Assembly: GCF_037893015.1 (NCBI RefSeq)
Contig: NC_133666.1
Coordinates: forward strand, 619,366,974-619,430,973
Direction of reading: 5' to 3'
DNA length: 64,000 bases
DNA from: Macrotis lagotis
Taxonomy: Eukaryota > Chordata > Mammalia > Peramelemorphia > Peramelidae
A program made the position numbers and the translations under genes. The notes below the pieces were generated by a model that was given only the letters and a program-made list of their open reading frames with translations, did not search any database and was not told where the DNA came from. How positions within the stretch are numbered: position 1 is the first letter of the stretch; the number at the start of each line of letters is the position of its first letter. Positions 11,934 through 21,389 of this stretch are shown piece by piece.

Positions 11934-14900
11934 CTATTACTCATAATTTAGCTTTCTTTTAGGGTTCTTTTCTTTTACAGTCACTGGTCCTTTATAGCAC
12001 TTGGTGCTCCTATTTCATCCTGCTTTCTTGACATGCTTTGTATTCTTCCAATTTCCCACTATGTAAACATCAAGACTGTTTCCAATGGTTCTCCTTATAG
12101 GTAGTCTGGAGATCAGCATTCTCTCTATCCCTGAAGTCCTTTCCTCTGACCCAATGTAGTTTGGAGTGAATTTCTGCTTTTGTGACTGGCTCCCACAAAG
12201 AAACAAGGGTCTTTCTGTTAGGATTCTTGAGTTTGCATTTCATCCTCCTGATTTCAAAGTATTTCTGCCAGGTAACAGAGTGGTTCACGACATTCGAAAC
12301 TGCAAAGCCATCCAGACATTGATTTTTGTCTCCTGCAGGCCCTATGGTAAATCCATTGAGAACATCATTGAGTAAGTAAGACCTGGACTTTGAATATTAT
12401 TTGTGTCTTATAAATTCTCACAGAAATAAAAGCAATTGACAAGGCAAAGGGCAGAGAAAAAATGGGTTGGGAAGTACTTATGAGGCTCACTTATGAAGTA
12501 TGTGATTGAATCCCCCACAGCCTTTTGCATTTACTAAGGCAAAGAATTATAAGTTGCTTCTGAAGTTTATCTAACTGTATGGGGAAACTGTTTTAGAATT
12601 ATATACGAGAGAGACTTACACATATGTCACTGGACAGTCAGGAAGGTGTGAGTTCAAATTCTGACTCAAATCTTGAGTCATTCAAAGGGATTTCAAAGTC
12701 ACTTAACCTCTCTATTCCCAGCTTCCCCAAAGGAACCTCAGAACGCCCTTCAACTCTGAAATTGATGATCTCATGATTTTAAGTACACATCGGATATGAT
12801 GTGATATCTAGGTGATCCTGGGGTCCCCAAGATGAGGCAAGCAGAGCAAAAATACTGTCAGGTTTGTTCCAAGCTGGAAGACCTCTAAAGCTTGTTCTAG
12901 TGATGGACTATGTCTTCTGTCTGATGACTAGCCTAGCTAAGTACAAAGACATTCATCACCAGCAGGTTGACCACTAGGTGCTAAATTCTTTGACCATGAC
13001 AATCTGTGATAGAAAAAAAATCTAAAATGGCTTTTGTTTTTTAGCCCATGTGGTCTTCTATTTCTAAAACAAAAGTGACCAGAAAGGCTAGGAATCATAT
13101 TCTTTTTAGGCCATTTGGTAAACTTGGTACTTCCCAGGACCCCTTTGAGAGGCAACAGATTTCATCATTTCATGGAATACTTGGTTTTCTTTTTTTTTTT
13201 TTTTGCAAGGCAATGGGGTTATAAGTGGCTTGCCCAAGGCCACACAGCTAGGTAATTATTAAGTGTCTGAGGCCGGATTTGAACTCTGGTACTCCTGACT
13301 CCAGGGCCGGTGCTCTATCCACTGCGCCACCTAGCCGCCCCAATACTTGGTTTTCTTATCTTGTAGTGCCCCTGATGACTATACAGGGAAAAAAAACCCT
13401 ACCAGAAAGAGAATTTCAGTTTATATACCAACATCTGTTCCCAAAGATAAAGTGGTAGAGAAATTCTGTGAAGAATTTGATGAGATGTTCCACTAAGACA
13501 AGATATACTTGATATATATTCATTGCAAAGGTGGGAAATGGAGGACACTGGAAAATATATTGGAAAAATATATTTCAGAGTTATAGAACAAAAGAGGCCC
13601 AAAGCTTGTAAGGTACTCAGAAACTTCAGTTCAAAATTTTATGATAATTTTCCTCAACTTTCCTCAAAATTGTAAGGAATATACTGAACATCACAATGAA
13701 TGAAATTGATTCTCTCCTCATAAACTAAACAACTAATGGCTGACAAAAGAATCATTTCTGAATCATCTGTCTTTGTTTTGTTGGAACATCTGCTTGTTAG
13801 AACAAGATCAAATCAACATGAAATTAGGAAAAAAAGTGTTTTTCTTCAAATATGAAATAAAAGTATAGTTAAAGTAATGCCTGTTTGACTTATTCAAACA
13901 AGCTAGTGATCCTAAAAACAAATAGGAAATGGATAAATGAAAAGATATCAACATAGGATATCTTCTATTTCCTATGAAAGTTTAATCATATAAAATAGTT
14001 GCCACAAGAAAGAGGCAAAAAGGGGTCAAGAAACTGACTCAGTCAGCAGATATTTGATTGCCTTGCCAAGCAGAGAATTGTTGCTCCGACAAAGGTCTCC
14101 AACAAAGCATCTCCCATTTCAAGTTTATATAAGGCACTTTGTTATAGCTTCCATTTCAGAGATAACTTGGGTCAACAATTCCTTGGTTATTAGTATCAGG
14201 AGGCATAAAATGAGATGTATGATCACCAAAAAGGTTCCCCACTGTTGTAAAGGATGTCCTGTACAGAAGTCAAATGAAAGAAGCTTTCTCTGTGAGTTGC
14301 AAGGTCCTCCAGGTGGTCCTATTGGTTATGACAGTATGCCATTTGTAGCCATCTAAAACTTGATGTAGAGTCTACTGGATGGGATCCACCATCTCTTTAA
14401 GTAGACTATGATTACTATTGTTAAGACTATGACAAAGTTGGATGAATAATGGCAAATAATGATAACAGACAATGAGTATGGCCTCAGAATTGAATCAGGG
14501 GAAGAGAGAGAGGTGGATTATATTAGGAGGTTAGTGCAATACTTTAAGTGATTAAAAGCCTCTCATTTGCCCCCTAATTTCTAAGACTAAATTGCAGATT
14601 AGTTGCTAATATATAGAAGTAGATGCTTCTTTACTAGGATTTCTCAGTATCTGTGAAATTGTAGGTAAAGAAAAATTCTTCTGGTTATGCTAGATGACTT
14701 CAAATCATGAACTACTTCAATCTCTAGATAATTGAAAATGACAGGAAACACAAAGGGTAAACTGCAACACATTTTCAGTAATGACTTGTGGACAAGAAGT
14801 ACTATAAACAATCTCATCCAGGAGATCTGGGATTTGAAAAAGAGATGGGTTAGTCATGTAGTGTGGGCCAAGGATAGACAGACAGTTGGAATGCTAGGTT

Positions 14901-16240
14901 ACCTAGAGTGTTAAAAATCTTAGAGTATCAATGTCAAACAATAGAAATGAATCGGTCCTGCTGCATGTTGATTTTGAAATTACAAATTAGCATTATCTAT
15001 GTCTTATTTTTATTTTGTGAAGCATTTCCAAATTACATTTTCATTTGTTTTGAGCAATGAGTGTGACACCTTTATCCTAAAAGATAGCCTATGGTAAATT
15101 ACCTTTATTCTGGAGGATAGCCTATAGTAAATTACATAGAGATTTTTATAGAGATTTTATGGAAATACCTGGATAAGAATTGCTCAGGATGAGAAGCTAT
15201 GGAAAGAACATGATTTGTGTTTGTGTAGAGTCCTCACAAGATCACAGATTCATTTTTAATTGAATTTTTTGTTTTGAAAAATGCACGCAAATACCAACAA
15301 ACTCTCAGGTCCAATTAGGTAAAATCTCCATTAGGTATAATGCCCCAAAACAGTTAAACCAAACCACAAAATAGAGATTGTGATTGACTGCATGTAACCT
15401 TGTCCTTTAGTATTAACTGTTGGTTCAAAGAAAGGAAAAGCATATGCTTTAACTTTAATAAATTAGTACCAAAATTATACTGTGTTTTTTAAAACAAGGT
15501 TCCAATAAGTGCAAATAATAAATTTCTTGAGATTGACTAATGTATTTGAATTTGTATTATTTGAAGTCGTAATTATATAAAATATGGTCTTTGTTCCCAG
15601 CCCAACAGAAGTGTGCAGTGTGAGTTTGAATAATGAGAGTTTTATTTATTGGGAACTAGCTGTCTTTTGTCTTCATATGTATAGTGTTAATTCTTGTCTA
15701 GGTTATCCTTTCTGCATCCTTCACCTCTTCATCACTTCATTCAAATCTTCTCAAGTTCCAGTGAATCCTTCCTTATAGAGATAAGGTAGAATTGGAGGTT
15801 TTTATATATAGACTCTCCTCCATAGAGTCTAAAACCAATAGTAGGATTATTTGGTATAAACAGTTTATCATCTTTGCACAAGTATAAATAATTTCCATGA
15901 GAAACAAGGGTACATGAACTTGTTTTTAAAATATTTTGGTGACTCTATTTCAGTATAATTGTTCATCTTTGTATTTTATTGTAAACATTTAAGGCCATGA
16001 TTCTGAGTAAGGGTTTATTGGCTTGAGTATTGAAGCATGCTAACATAAGTAAATACTCCATGCTTTCTTCATGTATTTGTTAGGTAATAGTTCCAACTCT
16101 TCTGTGTCTCTAGGTTGTGCCGGCCTCCAGACCCTGATGGGAACCTTCTTGGTGAGCCTTTTGTTCTGAGAAAAGCTGTTCCAGTGGACATGTTCCCCCA
16201 CTCCCTCCAGGGTGAGCTGGTGATGCTCTTCACCCGATGA
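2518..16240 (+). CDS. TRMT2B: tRNA (uracil-5-)-methyltransferase homolog B, last ten coding exons (5' exons outside window)
   Basis: Ten exons (2518-2652, 2870-2969, 5487-5557, 8318-8464, 9227-9321, 9618-9826, 9973-10074, 11503-11622, 12272-12371, 16114-16240) join in phase into 402 codons including TGA, with no internal stop. The mammalian protein is about 500 residues from memory, so roughly 100 N-terminal residues, including any mitochondrial leader, lie upstream. TRMT2B makes 5-methyluridine in mitochondrial tRNA (U54) and 12S rRNA using SAM. Seen here: FFQLN motif, SAM motif I as [12 protein letters not shown], nucleophile Cys in FVSCRP (codon at 12334-12336), and the C-terminal base Glu in GELVMLFTR (16214-16216). 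The ending and the GHTMAII, NPQELSQ and [12 protein letters not shown] stretches match TRMT2B rather than TRMT2A, which also carries an RRM. Oddities: the acidic SAM-ribose position reads Gly, and motif IV reads DPSQCG rather than DPPRAG. All splice sites are GT-AG. Family certain, paralog very likely. Confidence 0.94.
2870..2969 (+). CDS. TRMT2B: TRMT2B exon B
   Basis: Acceptor CAACAG, donor GTGAGT, ending in phase 1. Encodes [16 protein letters not shown] and [10 protein letters not shown]. The YRNK(S/C)xF motif is shared by TrmA/RlmD-type uracil methyltransferases, at the start of their conserved region. Confidence 0.92.
3285..3690 (-). repeat. L2-like LINE fragment
   Basis: GGTCCTGTGCTGAGTATAG, CCTGCCTTCAAGGAGCTTAA and a later GCCTTGAAGGAAGG segment follow the order of other L2-like stretches in the window. 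The centre (about 3420-3540) is AT-rich and unplaced. Confidence 0.45.
3898..4213 (+). repeat. SINE (outer), split by a second SINE
   Basis: Sense copy; body 3898-4029, A-rich end 4192-4213. An imperfect TSD (AAGTSATCAGRTCAGGGG) lies at about 3883-3900 and 4214-4231. The interruption is the next entry. Confidence 0.85.
4030..4180 (-). repeat. SINE nested inside the preceding SINE
   Basis: Antisense copy inserted near the 3' end of the outer one. The exact 11-base TSD TATATTGTCTT is at 4019-4029 and 4181-4191. The two copies form an inverted pair. Confidence 0.92.
4385..4615 (+). repeat. CORE-SINE (MIR/MAR-like), near full length
   Basis: Has a tRNA-like head, CTAGCTGTGTGAC-type middle (TTAGCTGTGTGACTGGGCAA), CACTTAACCTC, AAAATGGGAATAATTATAG and AGGATCAAATGAGATAATAA, in sense order. 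Confidence 0.75.
4850..5290 (-). repeat. CR1/L3-clade LINE 3' fragment
   Basis: Antisense. GGAGGGTCCCTTAGAGGCCA, GACAGCCTGTTACACTTTGG and a GAACTATGAGAAAGTTTTTC stretch match the reverse complement of CR1-type 3' regions. Confidence 0.6.
5487..5557 (+). CDS. TRMT2B: TRMT2B exon C
   Basis: Short 71-base exon; acceptor CCTTAG, donor GTAAGA. Encodes [19 protein letters not shown], matching the region after the VG(Y/F)YL motif in TRMT2B. It restores phase 0. Confidence 0.9.
5980..6115 (-). repeat. older tRNA-derived SINE
   Basis: GGGTTAAGTGACTTGCTCAA, then AGGTCAAATTTGAACTCAGG and TATCCACTGCACCACCTGCC; diverged antisense copy. Confidence 0.8.
6189..6350 (-). repeat. tRNA-derived SINE
   Basis: Well preserved antisense copy. 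The exact 17-base TSD AAAGCATGTTAAGTTTT lies at 6172-6188 and 6351-6367. Confidence 0.95.
6370..6570 (-). repeat. MIR-like SINE
   Basis: Antisense MIR pattern: GGTGGGGAAGCTGAAGCCCA, GTTACTCAGCTAGCAGGTGG, then GTGTTCTTTCCACTGGTCC. Confidence 0.65.
6955..7106 (+). repeat. tRNA-derived SINE
   Basis: Sense copy with GGGGCGGCTAGGTGG head and AAAAAAACCTAAAAAAAAA tail. TSD AAAATCTTAYTGA at 6942-6954 and 7107-7119, one mismatch. Confidence 0.93.
7190..7440 (+). repeat. SINE with RTE/BovB-like 3' tail
   Basis: A tRNA-like head (GTAGATCAGTGGATAGAATA) is followed by a tail with TGCCAAGAAAATCCCAAATA and GGGTCACAAAGAGTTGGACA, then CAATTGAAAAACAACTGAAC. That tail resembles RTE/BovB 3' ends, which suggests RTE rather than L1 mobilisation. 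Ends in (CAG)n. Confidence 0.75.
8318..8464 (+). CDS. TRMT2B: TRMT2B exon D
   Basis: 49 codons in phase 0/0; acceptor TTCTCAG, donor GTGAGA. Encodes [24 protein letters not shown] and [16 protein letters not shown], part of the central domain that precedes the Rossmann fold. A MIR-like repeat starts just after the donor. Confidence 0.93.
8495..8645 (+). repeat. MIR/CORE-SINE 3' half
   Basis: AACTGTAAAATTGGAATAAT, CAGGGTTGTCATGAGGATCA and AATGCTAGCTATCATTGTTA occur in sense order, starting about 30 bases past a TRMT2B donor. Confidence 0.7.
9227..9321 (+). CDS. TRMT2B: TRMT2B exon E
   Basis: Acceptor GGGCAG, donor GTAAAT, ends in phase 2. Encodes [15 protein letters not shown] and [16 protein letters not shown], collinear with TRMT2B. 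Confidence 0.92.
9618..9826 (+). CDS. TRMT2B: TRMT2B exon F (motif X and start of SAM motif I)
   Basis: The longest exon here. Acceptor TACCAG, donor GTAGGT, ends in phase 1. Encodes [20 protein letters not shown], then the conserved [13 protein letters not shown] segment, and ends within SAM motif I (LDFSHGTG). The usual CC before GTG in TRMT2 proteins is SH here. Confidence 0.94.
9973..10074 (+). CDS. TRMT2B: TRMT2B exon G (SAM-binding, weak donor)
   Basis: Acceptor CTTCAG. The donor is GT but reads GTTTGA, a poor match to consensus. Encodes [14 protein letters not shown], then [19 protein letters not shown]. In relatives the acidic residue binding the SAM ribose sits in a G-x-E-L context; here the codon at 10023-10025 is Gly, and 10032-10034 is also Gly. 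Confidence 0.92.
10890..11030 (+). repeat. unassigned repeat-like stretch in TRMT2B intron
   Basis: TTTTTGGATATGGCTAATGT, GGGAATTATGTTTTGCTTGA and AAAGGGTTTTGATC recall the tail of a marsupial LINE, and a weaker version appears near 4735-4800. The family could not be named. Confidence 0.35.
11336..11357. repeat. (AT)n microsatellite
   Basis: About ten AT units in an intron. Confidence 0.9.
11503..11622 (+). CDS. TRMT2B: TRMT2B exon H (motif IV)
   Basis: Acceptor CTGCAG, donor GTAAGG. Encodes [20 protein letters not shown] and LVDPSQCGL. Motif IV is DPPRxG in active relatives; the Asp, first Pro and Gly remain. Confidence 0.92.
11899..11931. repeat. poly(T) tract
   Basis: Uninterrupted run of over 30 T between TRMT2B exons H and I. 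No SINE body adjoins it. Confidence 0.9.
12272..12371 (+). CDS. TRMT2B: TRMT2B exon I (catalytic cysteine)
   Basis: Acceptor TGCCAG, donor GTAAGT. Encodes [20 protein letters not shown] followed by [12 protein letters not shown]. The Cys of VSC at 12334-12336 corresponds to the nucleophile that attacks uracil C6 in TrmA-family enzymes. Confidence 0.94.
13191..13341 (-). repeat. tRNA-derived SINE
   Basis: Antisense, low divergence. The exact 15-base TSD AATACTTGGTTTTCT lies at 13176-13190 and 13342-13356. Confidence 0.95.
13358..14915 (+). pseudogene. decayed non-LTR retrotransposon (RTE-like): endonuclease and C-terminal remnants
   Basis: Conceptual translation around 13420-13500 gives [20 protein letters not shown], near 13545-13600 EKYI and NKRGPKA, near 13690-13735 [11 protein letters not shown], and near 13815-13860 [16 protein letters not shown]. 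These follow the order of the apurinic-endonuclease domain of RTE-type elements (the YVPTS, EEFY, NERG and NEIDYIL regions). At 14800-14900 the sequence [20 protein letters not shown] resembles their C-terminal RRWAGHVxRxKDNRWT motif. Several stops and frame changes are present. The core reverse transcriptase was not recognised between about 13900 and 14720, so it is deleted or too diverged. It sits in the last TRMT2B intron. Confidence 0.6.
14916..16113 (+). other. TRMT2B intron, no feature recognised
   Basis: AT-rich intron sequence with no exon, clear repeat family or RNA gene. Confidence 0.6.
16114..16240 (+). CDS. TRMT2B: TRMT2B terminal coding exon
   Basis: Acceptor TCTCTAG after a 3.7 kb intron. 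Encodes [30 protein letters not shown] and GELVMLFTR, then TGA. The VDxFPHT/S and GE residues are the C-terminal signature of the family. Confidence 0.95.
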
Positions 16241-16513
16241 TGATCTCAAGAGCACAGGCTATTCATTAAAGACCAAATGTCAGGATAAACCAGCAGAAGA
16301 TACTAGCTGCTTTGCTTGCCTTGAGCTTAGCTATATCCTGAGAAGACAGTTGTTGGTTCCTTCTCTAAGAAGAAAGGATATAAAAGGCTTCCTGACCAAG
16401 GCAGCTTTTCCTTTATCTTGCCTCTGGTGTATTGATGGAGGCTTAATTATTTTGGTATCACTAGCACAGTGCTTTGTACATAGTATGCCCTTAATAAATG
16501 GTGAGGTCAGTAA
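16241..16513 (+). terminator. TRMT2B: TRMT2B 3' UTR with poly(A) signal
   Basis: AATAAA lies at 16493-16498, about 255 bases past the stop, and would give a short 3' UTR. The signal sits in a stretch (16467-16500) that reads like the 3' tail of an L2/MIR element (AGTGCTTTGTACATAGTATG then TTAATAAATG). The cleavage site is inferred. Confidence 0.6.
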
Positions 16514-16595
16514 ATTGTGTCTTAATTGCTTTTCTCACTTTAACTAGTAATATATAATGAAGTGTTTTGAATGTAATAATATCTATGACCAGTCT

Positions 16596-16790
16596 CTTTT
16601 GATCTTCACAGCAATCCTGTGAGACAGGGACTACAGTATTGTTATCCTCTTTTTACAAAGGAGGAAACTGAAGTTTAGAAAGACAAAATGATTTACCCAT
16701 GATTACATAGTTAATAATTACCAGAAGAAAGATTTGGACCTAGACTTTCTTAGCTCCAAGCCCAGCACTCTATACTATGCTGTTTTCTCT
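16596..16790 (-). repeat. MIR element
   Basis: Antisense MIR order: TCTTCACAGCAATCCTGTGA, TACAAAGGAGGAAACTGAAG, ATTACATAGTTAATAATTAC, then CCCAGCACTCTATACTATGC. Confidence 0.75.
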
Positions 16791-17252
16791 CAAGGGTAAC
16801 TATTCCTTCCTCTTTTAAAGGATTTGGGATTTAAAGGACCCCTGTTAAAATGGAAATCACCCAGTGCAGAGGAAGAACTTTTATTACATATGTTAGGAAA
16901 ATAATTGAAACACTCATGGGGGTGGGGAGGGAGGTAAGTATTTTAAGGAGAAAGGAAAGGATATGTAGAAAAAAACATTTTAAAGAACAGAAAGTGGAAG
17001 AACTGCTATATTGGAAAAACAGTCCTGACCAGGCCAATGCCTGGATTTCTAGATTATGACCCTAGGTAAATCACTTAACTTCTAATCTCAGTTTCTTCAT
17101 CTGCAAAATGACAGTGGTACAGTAGAGAGAGAAACTGGTTGCTTGATAGCCATTGGACATTAGCAGGGTTATTTGGCAATATCTTTTGCTGGAAAGAATT
17201 GGAAAGGGAAAAGCCAGGAAGCAGTGAGGATCAGTTAAGAAACTAGTTTCAG

Positions 17253-17406
17253 GGCTGGCTAGGTGGTGCAGTGGATAAAGCACCAGCCCTGGAGTCAGGA
17301 GGACCTGAGTTCAACTCTGGCCTCAGACACTTAATAATTACCTAGCTGTGTGGCCTTGGGCAAGCCACTTAACCCTACTGCCTTGCAAAAAAAAAAAAAA
17401 CAAAAA
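17253..17406 (+). repeat. tRNA-derived SINE
   Basis: Sense copy with a long A-tail. The exact 13-base TSD AAACTAGTTTCAG lies at 17240-17252 and 17407-17419. Confidence 0.95.
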
Positions 17407-17759
17407 AAACTAGTTTCAGAGCCCTGATAGAGTGATGTCAGAATTCAAAACAGTTGCAAAATTGGGGGGGGAAAAACCAATGAGAAGATTATTGAAATAG
17501 AATTAATAAAATTTGGTAACAAGAGACTCAAAATGTATATACCAAGGTGAGAACTTTAAGGCTCAGTTCCTGGTTTTTTTGGGGGGGCAGGATAAATTTA
17601 ATTTTGGATAGGCTGAATTTGGTATGCTCCAGTAGATAAATTGAAAATATGGAATTGGAAATTTGTATGGAGAGATTAAGAGGGGATTGTCCAGATACAT
17701 ATGGTCAAAATGGACCACACTGCCAAATGAGCAATGAAAGACTTTGCCTGGGGTGATCA

Positions 17760-17885
17760 TGGGTCTCAATAGAGGCTTTCAAGGAGAGGCTGGATGACCA
17801 CTTGGGTGTATTTTAAAGGACATTCTTATTAAGGCCTAGATTGAACTAGATGACCTGTGAAGGCTTTTCTAATTATGAGATCCAA
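17760..17885 (+). repeat. CR1/L3-type 3' end
   Basis: AGGAGAGGCTGGATGACCAC followed by GAACTAGATGACCTGTGAAG and a TATGAGATCCAATG end, the sense form of the CR1/L3 3' terminus. Confidence 0.6.
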
Positions 17886-17984
17886 TGGTAACCAAAAAAG
17901 GGTCAGTGCATTAAGGGAGGCATGTTGTCCAGAATAAAGGAGAAGGTAGTCTCATCCTTTGTCTTGATCAGGCCGCACAACTAA

Positions 17985-18690
17985 TATACTGTGTTCAATT
18001 CTGGGGGCTGTTTTTCAGATAAGACACTGACAAACTTCAGGGTATCCTGAGGAGAACTCCTAGTTAGTAAGTTGATTGAAAATCATGTCATATGAGGGTT
18101 AGCTTCCAGTATCAAGAGACCCAAGAGATCATTTAATCTATTTCCCCTTTCCTCATCTTGTATCTGAGTAAACTGAAGTCAGCGAAGGGAAAAAACTTGA
18201 CCAAAATCACATACTTAAATTCATGTAGCCTAAACATACAACATTCATCATCTGGTAATATTTTGTGAAAACATATTCAGAAACCTAAGTTTCAAGTAAC
18301 TAAAAAACTTGCTATATAGGAAGTAGTTAAGCAAATTGGGGATATTTAGCCTTGCAGCAGGGAAATCTTAGGTAGGACATAACTATTTTCAAGAATGATG
18401 GGCTGTTGTGTAAAGAGCAAATAACTCCATTTGAGTTCAAGATGGTAGAACATAGAGCAAATGTAAGGAAATAAAATTAAGTGGATTTTGGCTAAATATA
18501 AGGAAATACTTTATAACAATTAGAGTAATCTTGTAAATGGAATGGGTGCCACTGGAGTGAGGTAATGAGTGGATTTTAAGTAGAGACTGAAAAGTATTTG
18601 GTAAGGATGATGTGGAGATTTGTGAATGATTTCTGACGATCTTTCCAACACAGATTCTCTGAATTAGTAATATAATAAAGGATTTAAGCA
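17985..18690 (+). repeat. CR1/L3-clade LINE 3' region
   Basis: TGTTCAATTCTGGGGGCTGT, CTGAGGAGAACTCCTAG, TCATGTCATATGAGGGTTAG, GGATATTTAGCCTTG and ATAACAATTAGAGTAATCTT with AAATGGAATGGGTGCC follow CR1 3' order in sense. The unmatched part at about 18105-18320 looks inserted. Confidence 0.6.
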
Positions 18691-19074
18691 ACACTTTCTG
18701 GTTTTGATGCTTTCAGTAATATTACTCTTACTAAGAAGGCTGCATCATTATGTCTTCACAATGAAGTTTTCTCCTATCCATTATACTTGCAGCTTAGTTC
18801 CCTTGGAAGTACAGAAAATTGCTTGTTCATTTTGGGACAATTTTGGAGGTGGGTGGAAGTTATTTTAAAATTGTAGGCACCTTGGACATCTTATAATCCC
18901 CTTTTACAAATAAAGAAATTGAAAGCCCAAAGAGGGAATTTTAATTTGCCCAAAGAAGAAAAAGACTTCCTTTTACATAACTTCTTCCACTTATACATTT
19001 AACATTTTTCACTATTAGTTCTTGAAGGAAATCATTTGAAATTAATAAAGCTTTAGAAAGATGTATTGATTTTT

Positions 19075-19179
19075 TTTTTTGGCAAGGCAATGGGGTTAAA
19101 TGACTCTTAGAAGTATCTGAGGTCAAGTTTGAACTCAGGTCCAAACTTGCTTTATCCACTATGCCACCTAGCTGTCCCT
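19075..19179 (-). repeat. shortened SINE
   Basis: Antisense copy missing the central part. An imperfect 15-base TSD (AGATRTATTRATTTT) lies at about 19059 and 19180. Confidence 0.8.
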
Positions 19180-19654
19180 AGATATATTAATTTTAAATGG
19201 AAGAAAATGATCTCTTTGCTCATCTATTTTATTTTGCTCCTTCACTTTATTACTTTTTTATTTAATAATGTTTTGTTTCTTTTTCCCCCAATTACATCAA
19301 AAAAAATTTTAGCAATTCATTTTTATAATATTTTTAATTCCAACCTTTTCTCTCTCCCTCCTTGCTTCTCCCCTTTTCTGACAAATCATAGGTAGACCTT
19401 AGGTTTTTGCTTATTTTTTTGGTTGGATTTATCAAGGTCTGAGAGAGGGACAGTAAAGGTCTCCCATTATTATAGTTTTGCTGTCTATTTCTATCTAATT
19501 TATCTTCTCTAAGAATTCAGATACTATATCATTTGATGCTAATCACCAAAGTGATTAGGAAGAGATAAGGAAACTACATCTTATTAAAAGGGACCACAGA
19601 CAATGAAGTAATAATCAATTTGAAACATGCACCAAATGATACAGCATCCAATTT

Positions 19655-19791
19655 TTTTTTTGCAAAGCAACAGGGTTAAGTGACTTGCCCAAGGTCACAC
19701 ACCTAGGTAACTATTAAGTTGGATTTGAGGTTGCATTTCAACTCGGGTCCTCCTGACTCAGTGTTCTATGCATTTCACCACCTAACTGCCC
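19655..19791 (-). repeat. tRNA-derived SINE abutting an L1
   Basis: Antisense copy. Its left flank ACAGCATCCAATTTTTTTTT (19641 onward) nearly matches the 13-mer at 19792, which is also the TSD of the L1 that follows. Confidence 0.85.
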
Positions 19792-19804
19792 CAGCATCTG
19801 AATT

Positions 19805-21334
19805 TTTTAAAATTTTTTATTTGAGTTTTGAGTTTTACAATTTCCCCCCCAATCTTACTTCCCTCCCCCCACCCCCACCCCCCTACGGAAAGCAATCTGT
19901 CAGTCTTTATTTTGTTTCCATGTGCATTGATCCAAATTGAGTGTGATGAGAGAGAAATCACATCCTTAAGGAAGAAACAAAAAGTATAAGAGATAACAAG
20001 ATCAGACAATAAGATATCCGTTTTTCTTTTTCTAAATTAAAGGGAATAGTCCTTGAAATTTGTTCAAGCTCCATGGCTCTTTATCTGGATACAGATGGTA
20101 TTCTCCATTGCAGACAGCCCAAAATTGTTCCCGATTGTTGCACTGATGGAATGAGCAAGTCCTTCAAGGTTGATCATCACTCCCATGTTGCTGTTAGGGT
20201 GAACAGTGTTTTTCTGGTTCTGCTCATCACACTCAGCATCAGTTCATGCAAATCCTTCCAGGCTTCCCTGAATTCCCGTCCCTCCTGGTTTCTAATAGAA
20301 CTAGTATTCCATGACATACATATACCACAGTTTCCTAAGCCATTCCCCAATTGAAGGGCATTTACTTGATTTCCAATTCCTTGCCACCACAAACAGGGCT
20401 GCTATGAATATTTTTGTACAAGTGATGTTTTTACCCTTTTTTATCACCTCTTCAGGGTATAGACCCAGTAGTGGTATTGCTGGATCAAAGGGTATGCACA
20501 TTTTTGTTGTCCTTTGGGAGTAGTTCCAAATTTCTCTCCAGAAAGGTTGGATGAGTTCACAGCTCCACCAACAGTGTAAGTGTCCCAGATTTCCCACAAC
20601 CCCTCCAACAATGATTATTAATCCTTTCTGGTCATATTGGCCAGTCTGAGAGGTGTGAGGTGGTACCTCAGAGAAGCTTTAATTTGCATTTCTCTAATAA
20701 TGATTTAGAACAATTTTTCTTATGGCTATGAATTGCTTTGATCTCATCTGTAAATTGCTTTTGCATATCCTTTTACCATTTGTCAATTGGGGAATGTTTT
20801 TTTTTTGAAATATGACTCAGTTCCCTGTATATTTTAGAAATGAATCCTTTGTCAGAATTATTAGTTGTAAAGATTGTTTCCCAATTTACTACATTTCTTT
20901 TGATCTTGGTTACAGTGGTTTTATCTATGCAAAAGCTTTTTAATTTAATGTAATTGAAGTCATCTAGTTTGTTTTTGGTGATATATTCTCCATCTCTTCT
21001 TTAGTCATAAACTGGTCCTCTTTCCATAGATCTGACAGGTAAACTAGTCCTTATCTTCTAATTTGCTTATAGTATTTTTTTTTTATGTCTAAACCCTGTA
21101 ACCATTTGGATCTTGGTTTAGGGTGTGAGGTGTTGGTCTAATCTAAGTTTCTTCCATACTAACTAACAATTTTCTCAGGAGTTTTTATCAAAGAGAGAAT
21201 TTTTATCCCAATAGCTGGACTCTGGGTTTATCAAACATCAGATTACTATAATCATCTCCTGCTTTTGCACCTCGTCTATTCCATTTGTCCACCACTCTAT
21301 TTCTTAGCCAGTACCAAACAGTTTTGATGACTGA
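19805..21334 (-). mobile_element. 5'-truncated L1 (ORF2 C-terminus and 3' UTR)
   Basis: The exact 13-base TSD CAGCATCTGAATT lies at 19792-19804 and 21335-21347. On the minus strand the L1 ORF2 tail is readable: WWSCELIQPFWREIW, IPFDPAIPLLGLYPEE, TKIFIAALFVVARNWKSSK and LWYMYVMEY. It is interrupted by stops and frame changes and cannot be active. The 3' UTR includes a G-rich stretch (seen as C-rich at 19845-19885). Confidence 0.9.
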
Positions 21335-21389
21335 CAGCATCTGAATTCTTAAAGAAGTTGGATGAAAAAATTGAAAATTGAGGGACCAT

